Shown here in pieces: positions 60,954 through 64,000 of a stretch of DNA of 64,000 nt. Below the pieces are notes generated by a model that worked only from the letters and a program-made list of their open reading frames with translations, was not told where the DNA came from and made no database searches. Location of the stretch: assembly GCA_019636675.1 (NCBI GenBank), contig JAHBXC010000001.1, positions 1,361,007 through 1,425,006 of the forward strand, written 5' to 3'. How positions within the stretch are numbered: the first letter of the stretch is position 1; the number at the start of each line of letters is the position of its first letter. A program made the translations under genes and the position numbers. This stretch comes from Phycisphaeraceae bacterium (lineage in GTDB: Bacteria > Planctomycetota > Phycisphaerae > Phycisphaerales > UBA1924).

Positions 60954-62266
60954 GCGAGTTCACCCATCGCCCACGCGAAGCGCAGACAGTCGGCGAAGGT
61001 GTTGTAGAGCGGGACGGGCGCGATGCGCACGATGTCGGGCTCGCGGAAGTCGGCGACGACGCCCCGCTGCATCAGCGCCTGCTGGGCCGCCTTCGCGCCC
61101 TGCACGCGGATGGACAACTGGCAGCCGTGGGCGGAGTCCTCGCTGGGCGTCACGATCGTGAGCTTGCTGCCGAAGCGCTCCTCGCTGATCTTCTCGACGA
61201 GCATGCGCGTGTAGGCGTGGAGGCGCAGCGACTTGGCGCGCAGCGCGTGCATGCCCACGCGGTCGAAGATCGCGAGCGATTCCTTGAGGGGCGTCATCGC
61301 GAAGATGGGCGGGTTGCTGAGCTGCCACGCCTCGGCGCCCAGCCCGGGCACGAAGTCGGGCCCCATGCGGAAGCGCGTCGAGGGGTCGTTGCCCCACCAG
61401 CCCTCGAAGCGCGGGTAGTCGGCGTCCCAGTGCTTCTCGTGTACGAACGCGCCGGCGACCGCCCCGGGCCCGCTGTTGAGGTACTTGTACGAGCACCACG
61501 CCGCGAAATCGACGCCCCACTCGTGCAGGCGCAGCGGCGCGTTGCCGGCGGCGTGGGCGAGGTCGAAGCCGACGACGGCGCCGGCGTCGTGCCCGGCCTT
61601 CGTGACGCGCGCCATATCGAACAACTGCCCCGTCGCGTAGTTCACGCCCCCCAGCAGCACGAGCGCGACCGACTCGCCCTCGCGCTTCAGCACGCTCTCG
61701 ATGTCCTGCTCGCGGATCGTGTCCTCGCCCTTGCGCGGCGTGATGTGCAGGATCGCGTCCGACGCGTCGAACCCGTAGAACCGCGCCTGGCTCGCGACGG
61801 CGTGCTCGTCGCTGGGGAACGCGCCCTTCTCGATGAGGATGCGGTAGCGATCGGGCGTGGGGCGATAGAACGACGCCATCAGCAGGTGCAGGTTCACCGT
61901 GAGCGAGTTCATCATCACGACCTCGCCCGGGATCGCGCCCACCAGCCGGGCTCCCATCTCGCGGAAGATCTCGTGGTACGAGAACCACGGGTTCTTCGCG
62001 TGGAAGTGGCCCTCGACCGCGAGGTCGCCCCAGTCCTTGAGTTCCTGCGCCATCGCGTCGGGGACGGACTTCGGCATGAGCCCCAGCGAGTTGCCGCAGA
62101 AGTAGGCGTGCTCCTTGCCCGCTTTGTCGCGCGGGATCGCGAAGAGCGCTCGCTCGGCGCGCAGGGGGTCGGCCTCGTCGAGGGCGCGTGCGCACTCGTC
62201 CGAATCGTCGACCTGCGCGAGGAATGCCTTCGCGTCGAACTCGTGGTGCGCTGCGAGACTGGTCAA
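60950..62266 (-). CDS. kynU: Kynureninase, TTG start
   Basis: 438 residues. The start is TTG at 62266: it has AGGAG 8 bases upstream and its last bases overlap the stop of the preceding gene (TTGA); no ATG fits. PLP fold type I. The cofactor Lys lies in 'FAAWCSYKYLNSGPGAVAGAF'; 'YFCGNSLGLMPKSV' at the N-terminus, 'NSLTVNLHLLMASFYRPT', 'DLAHAAGNAPLRLHEWGVD' and 'FEGWWGNDPSTRFRM' are kynureninase signatures. It cleaves 3-hydroxykynurenine to 3-hydroxyanthranilate and alanine. Confidence 0.96.
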   Translation of the reverse strand: MTSLAAHHEFDAKAFLAQVDDSDECARALDEADPLRAERALFAIPRDKAGKEHAYFCGNSLGLMPKSVPDAMAQELKDWGDLAVEGHFHAKNPWFSYHEIFREMGARLVGAIPGEVVMMNSLTVNLHLLMASFYRPTPDRYRILIEKGAFPSDEHAVASQARFYGFDASDAILHITPRKGEDTIREQDIESVLKREGESVALVLLGGVNYATGQLFDMARVTKAGHDAGAVVGFDLAHAAGNAPLRLHEWGVDFAAWCSYKYLNSGPGAVAGAFVHEKHWDADYPRFEGWWGNDPSTRFRMGPDFVPGLGAEAWQLSNPPIFAMTPLKESLAIFDRVGMHALRAKSLRLHAYTRMLVEKISEERFGSKLTIVTPSEDSAHGCQLSIRVQGAKAAQQALMQRGVVADFREPDIVRIAPVPLYNTFADCLRFAWAMGELA

Positions 62267-63333
62267 CCCCTGGCTCCTCTCGTGTCGTTGATCGCGTCGC
62301 GGAGTTTGCCCGCGCCCTTGGCGCGCAGGTCGCGCTCCGTCATGTTCAGGAATTCGAGCGCGGCTCCGCTGAGCAGCATCGCCTGCGTCTTCTCGCCGAG
62401 GTCGGGCATGGATTCGACCAGTTCGCCCGGTCGGTGCTCGCCCAGCGGGAAGGGGTAATCGCTGCCCAGGCACACGCGGTTGGCGCCCAGCAGCGAGACG
62501 AGCCGGCGCAGACACTCCTGGTCGTGCACGAGCGTGTCGGCCCAGAACGAGCCCATGTAGTCCATGGGGCTCTTGCCGTTGTGCACGGCGCAGAGGTCGG
62601 GTCGGACATCGAAGCCGTGCGAGATGCGCCCGCAGGTGCCGGGGAACGAGCCGGCGCCGTGCGCGAAGCAGACGCGCAGGTCGGGCAGTCGCTCGAACAC
62701 GCCCCCGAAGATCATCGAGCAGATCGCCAGCGTCGTCTCGGCGGGCATGCCCACGAGCCAGGACAGCCAGTACTGCTGCATGCGCTCGCGCGCGAGCATG
62801 TCCCAGGGGTGCACGAAGACCGCGGCGCCGAGTTTCGCGGCTGTCTCGAACACCGGGAACAGCGTGGGCTCGTCGAGGTTCCAGCCGTTGACATGCGTGC
62901 CGATCTGCACGCCGCGCATGCCAAGGTCCTTCACGCAGCGTTCCAATTCCTCGCACGCGAGGTCGGGCGCCTGCATGGGGATGGTGCCCAGCCCGACGAA
63001 TCGGTCGGGGAAATCGGCGACGACCCCGGCGAGGTGGTCGTTGAGCATGCGCGAGATGTCGAGCGTGTCGCGCGGCTTGGCCCAGTAGTTGAACATCACC
63101 GGGACCGTCGAGAGCACCTGCACATCGACATTGCAGGCGTCGCATTCTTCGAGACGGACCTTCGGGTCCCAGCAGTTGGACTGGATCTCGCGGAACGACT
63201 TGTCGTCGATCATCATCTTCGCGCGACAGTCGCCGCAGTGCTCGAGGCGCACGAACCCCCCGTAGCCGAACTTCTCGGAGAGGTTGGGCCATGTCTCGGG
63301 CAGGATGTGGGTGTGGACATCGATCTTGAGCAT
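62263..63333 (-). CDS. 2-amino-3-carboxymuconate-6-semialdehyde decarboxylase (ACMSD)
   Basis: 356 residues of the amidohydrolase superfamily. Metal ligands: HTH at residues 7-9 (IDVHTHILPE), His in 'AAVFVHPWDML' and Asp in 'VCLGSDYPFPLGE'. 'VLSTVPVMFNYWAKPRDTLDISRMLNDHLA' and 'HGAGSFPGTCGRISHGF' are typical of ACMSD. It decarboxylates the ring-opened product of 3HAO to 2-aminomuconate semialdehyde, diverting carbon from quinolinate to the AmnC/AmnD route. It starts 6 bases after the 3HAO stop and is coupled to kynU. Confidence 0.94.
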   Translation of the reverse strand: MLKIDVHTHILPETWPNLSEKFGYGGFVRLEHCGDCRAKMMIDDKSFREIQSNCWDPKVRLEECDACNVDVQVLSTVPVMFNYWAKPRDTLDISRMLNDHLAGVVADFPDRFVGLGTIPMQAPDLACEELERCVKDLGMRGVQIGTHVNGWNLDEPTLFPVFETAAKLGAAVFVHPWDMLARERMQQYWLSWLVGMPAETTLAICSMIFGGVFERLPDLRVCFAHGAGSFPGTCGRISHGFDVRPDLCAVHNGKSPMDYMGSFWADTLVHDQECLRRLVSLLGANRVCLGSDYPFPLGEHRPGELVESMPDLGEKTQAMLLSGAALEFLNMTERDLRAKGAGKLRDAINDTRGARG

Positions 63334-63339
63334 GAGCGA

Positions 63340-63876
63340 TCAGTCGACGGGCATGATGGGGCCGTCGGGCTTCTCGAGTTTGGCGCCGCACTTCTTGCAG
63401 GTGCGCAGGTCGTCGCTGCTCCAGAACTTCTCCATCGCGGCCTTGAGCTGCGTGACGATGTTCTCGAGCTCGAAGGTGTCTTCGTGGAGCACGGCGCCGC
63501 ACTTCTCGCAGTTGAAGCGGAGCATGTCGACGGCGCCCTCGGGGCGTTTGCGCTCGACGACCATCCCGACGGTGCCGGCGGGGCGCTGGGGCGAGTGCGG
63601 GATGTTGGCCGGGAGCATGAACACATCGCCCTCGCGGATGACGACATCGCGGGGCTTGCCGTTCTCGAGGATGCGCAGGTTCATGTCGCCCTCGATCTGG
63701 AAGAAGAACTCCTCGGTGGTGTTGATGTGGTAGTCGCGCCGGGCGTTGGGCCCGCCCACGATCATGATGATGAAGTCGCCCTCGTCGTACATGCACTGGT
63801 TGCCGACCGGCGGCTTGAGTTTGTCGCGGTGGTCGTTGACCCACTTCTTCAGGTTCATCGGTGCGGCGACGCCCAT
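63340..63876 (-). CDS. nbaC: 3-hydroxyanthranilate 3,4-dioxygenase
   Basis: 178 residues; the ATG at 63876 follows AAGGAGG at 7 bases. Cupin iron site: His of 'RRDYHINTTEEFFFQIEGDM' with the following Glu, and His of 'VFMLPANIPHSPQRPAG'. The C-terminus has two rubredoxin-like Cys pairs, CEKC and CKKC, forming the second iron site found in bacterial and not mammalian enzymes. It opens the ring of 3-hydroxyanthranilate to 2-amino-3-carboxymuconate semialdehyde, the ACMSD substrate. It is the first gene of the minus-strand operon that lies in the window. The 124 bases upstream hold TGATACGAT, a possible extended -10, without a clear -35. Confidence 0.96.
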   Translation of the reverse strand: MGVAAPMNLKKWVNDHRDKLKPPVGNQCMYDEGDFIIMIVGGPNARRDYHINTTEEFFFQIEGDMNLRILENGKPRDVVIREGDVFMLPANIPHSPQRPAGTVGMVVERKRPEGAVDMLRFNCEKCGAVLHEDTFELENIVTQLKAAMEKFWSSDDLRTCKKCGAKLEKPDGPIMPVD

Positions 63877-64000
63877 GGCGCATCCTCCTTCGGCTTCGAG
63901 GGACAGCCGCGAGCGGGATGCCCGCGACGGGAGATCGCCCAATCGTATCAGACCCGGGCACGGGGAACCCCACGAGGGTGCGGCTTGTAGCATGGCGCGG

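Noticed and set aside
62266..63973. Frame continuous with kynU extending through the ACMSD and 3HAO genes
   Set aside because: Upstream of TTG 62266 the translation is Arg/Pro-rich shadow of the ACMSD gene. The TTG has its own ribosome site and a TTGA overlap.

Overview
The window is a very GC-rich bacterial chromosome segment. Its gene content points to Planctomycetota, most likely Phycisphaerae. It carries secreted proteins ending in dockerin-type EF-hand repeats (Asn/Asp-rich, 'NFADLN' type), a prepilin-like protein with an H-X9-D tail motif, a DUF1800/DUF1501 pair, a type II secretion locus built from split pseudopilin genes, futalosine-route menaquinone (mqnB) and a kynurenine catabolic cluster. 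This placement is inference; no 16S gene is present. Many adjacent genes overlap by 4 bases (ATGA, GTGA or TTGA), and these overlaps decide several start codons.

Layout. 1-8.6 kb: an incomplete prepilin-like gene, a periplasmic cyclophilin, a fused TIGR03546/TIGR03545-like membrane protein (minus), OsmC, a small membrane protein with a thioredoxin-fold redox protein, and the DUF1800/DUF1501 pair. 8.6-12.3 kb: a tightly coupled operon ribF - nrnA-like DHH phosphoesterase - DNA methyltransferase - mqnB. 12.3-25.4 kb (minus): a type II secretion operon that starts with a dockerin-type secreted protein and runs gspH, G, E, F, D, I, J, K, L-like, M-like, C-like, then a lipoprotein. 25.5-30.8 kb (minus): a large Asn/Asp-rich exported protein (S-layer candidate) with a strong terminator, a 390-base upstream region with two related dyads 50 bp apart, and a solo LuxR-type regulator. 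31-32.8 kb: 6-phosphogluconate dehydrogenase and tRNA-Ala(TGC).

32.8-40.4 kb holds a sulfur operon (minus): cysteine dioxygenase - FAD/NAD(P)-binding protein - sulfate-binding protein - CysT - CysW - CysA. It faces a divergent sigma-54 activator. The shared 144-base intergenic region contains a close match to a -24/-12 promoter and a 16-bp dyad at about -77 to -92, so the promoter, activator site and activator are all visible. 40.4-43.9 kb: GC-rich inverted repeats, then a single-chain MmeI-like restriction-methylation enzyme. Its methyltransferase domain carries an in-frame insertion of dispersed repeat DNA, and its TRD half has clearly lower GC.

44-54.2 kb (minus): a dockerin-type secreted protein, then an eight-gene MoxR-DUF58-Bat operon (von Willebrand A proteins, BatD, TPR proteins). 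54.4-56 kb: a signal peptidase I with about 300 extra residues between boxes D and E. 56-64 kb: kynurenine/3-hydroxyanthranilate catabolism in two convergent units, SDR - amnC - amnD on plus and nbaC (3HAO) - ACMSD - kynU - kmo - kynB on minus, meeting at a shared TTAA stop. Together these enzymes would take N-formylkynurenine to the oxalocrotonate level. Tryptophan 2,3-dioxygenase is not in the window.
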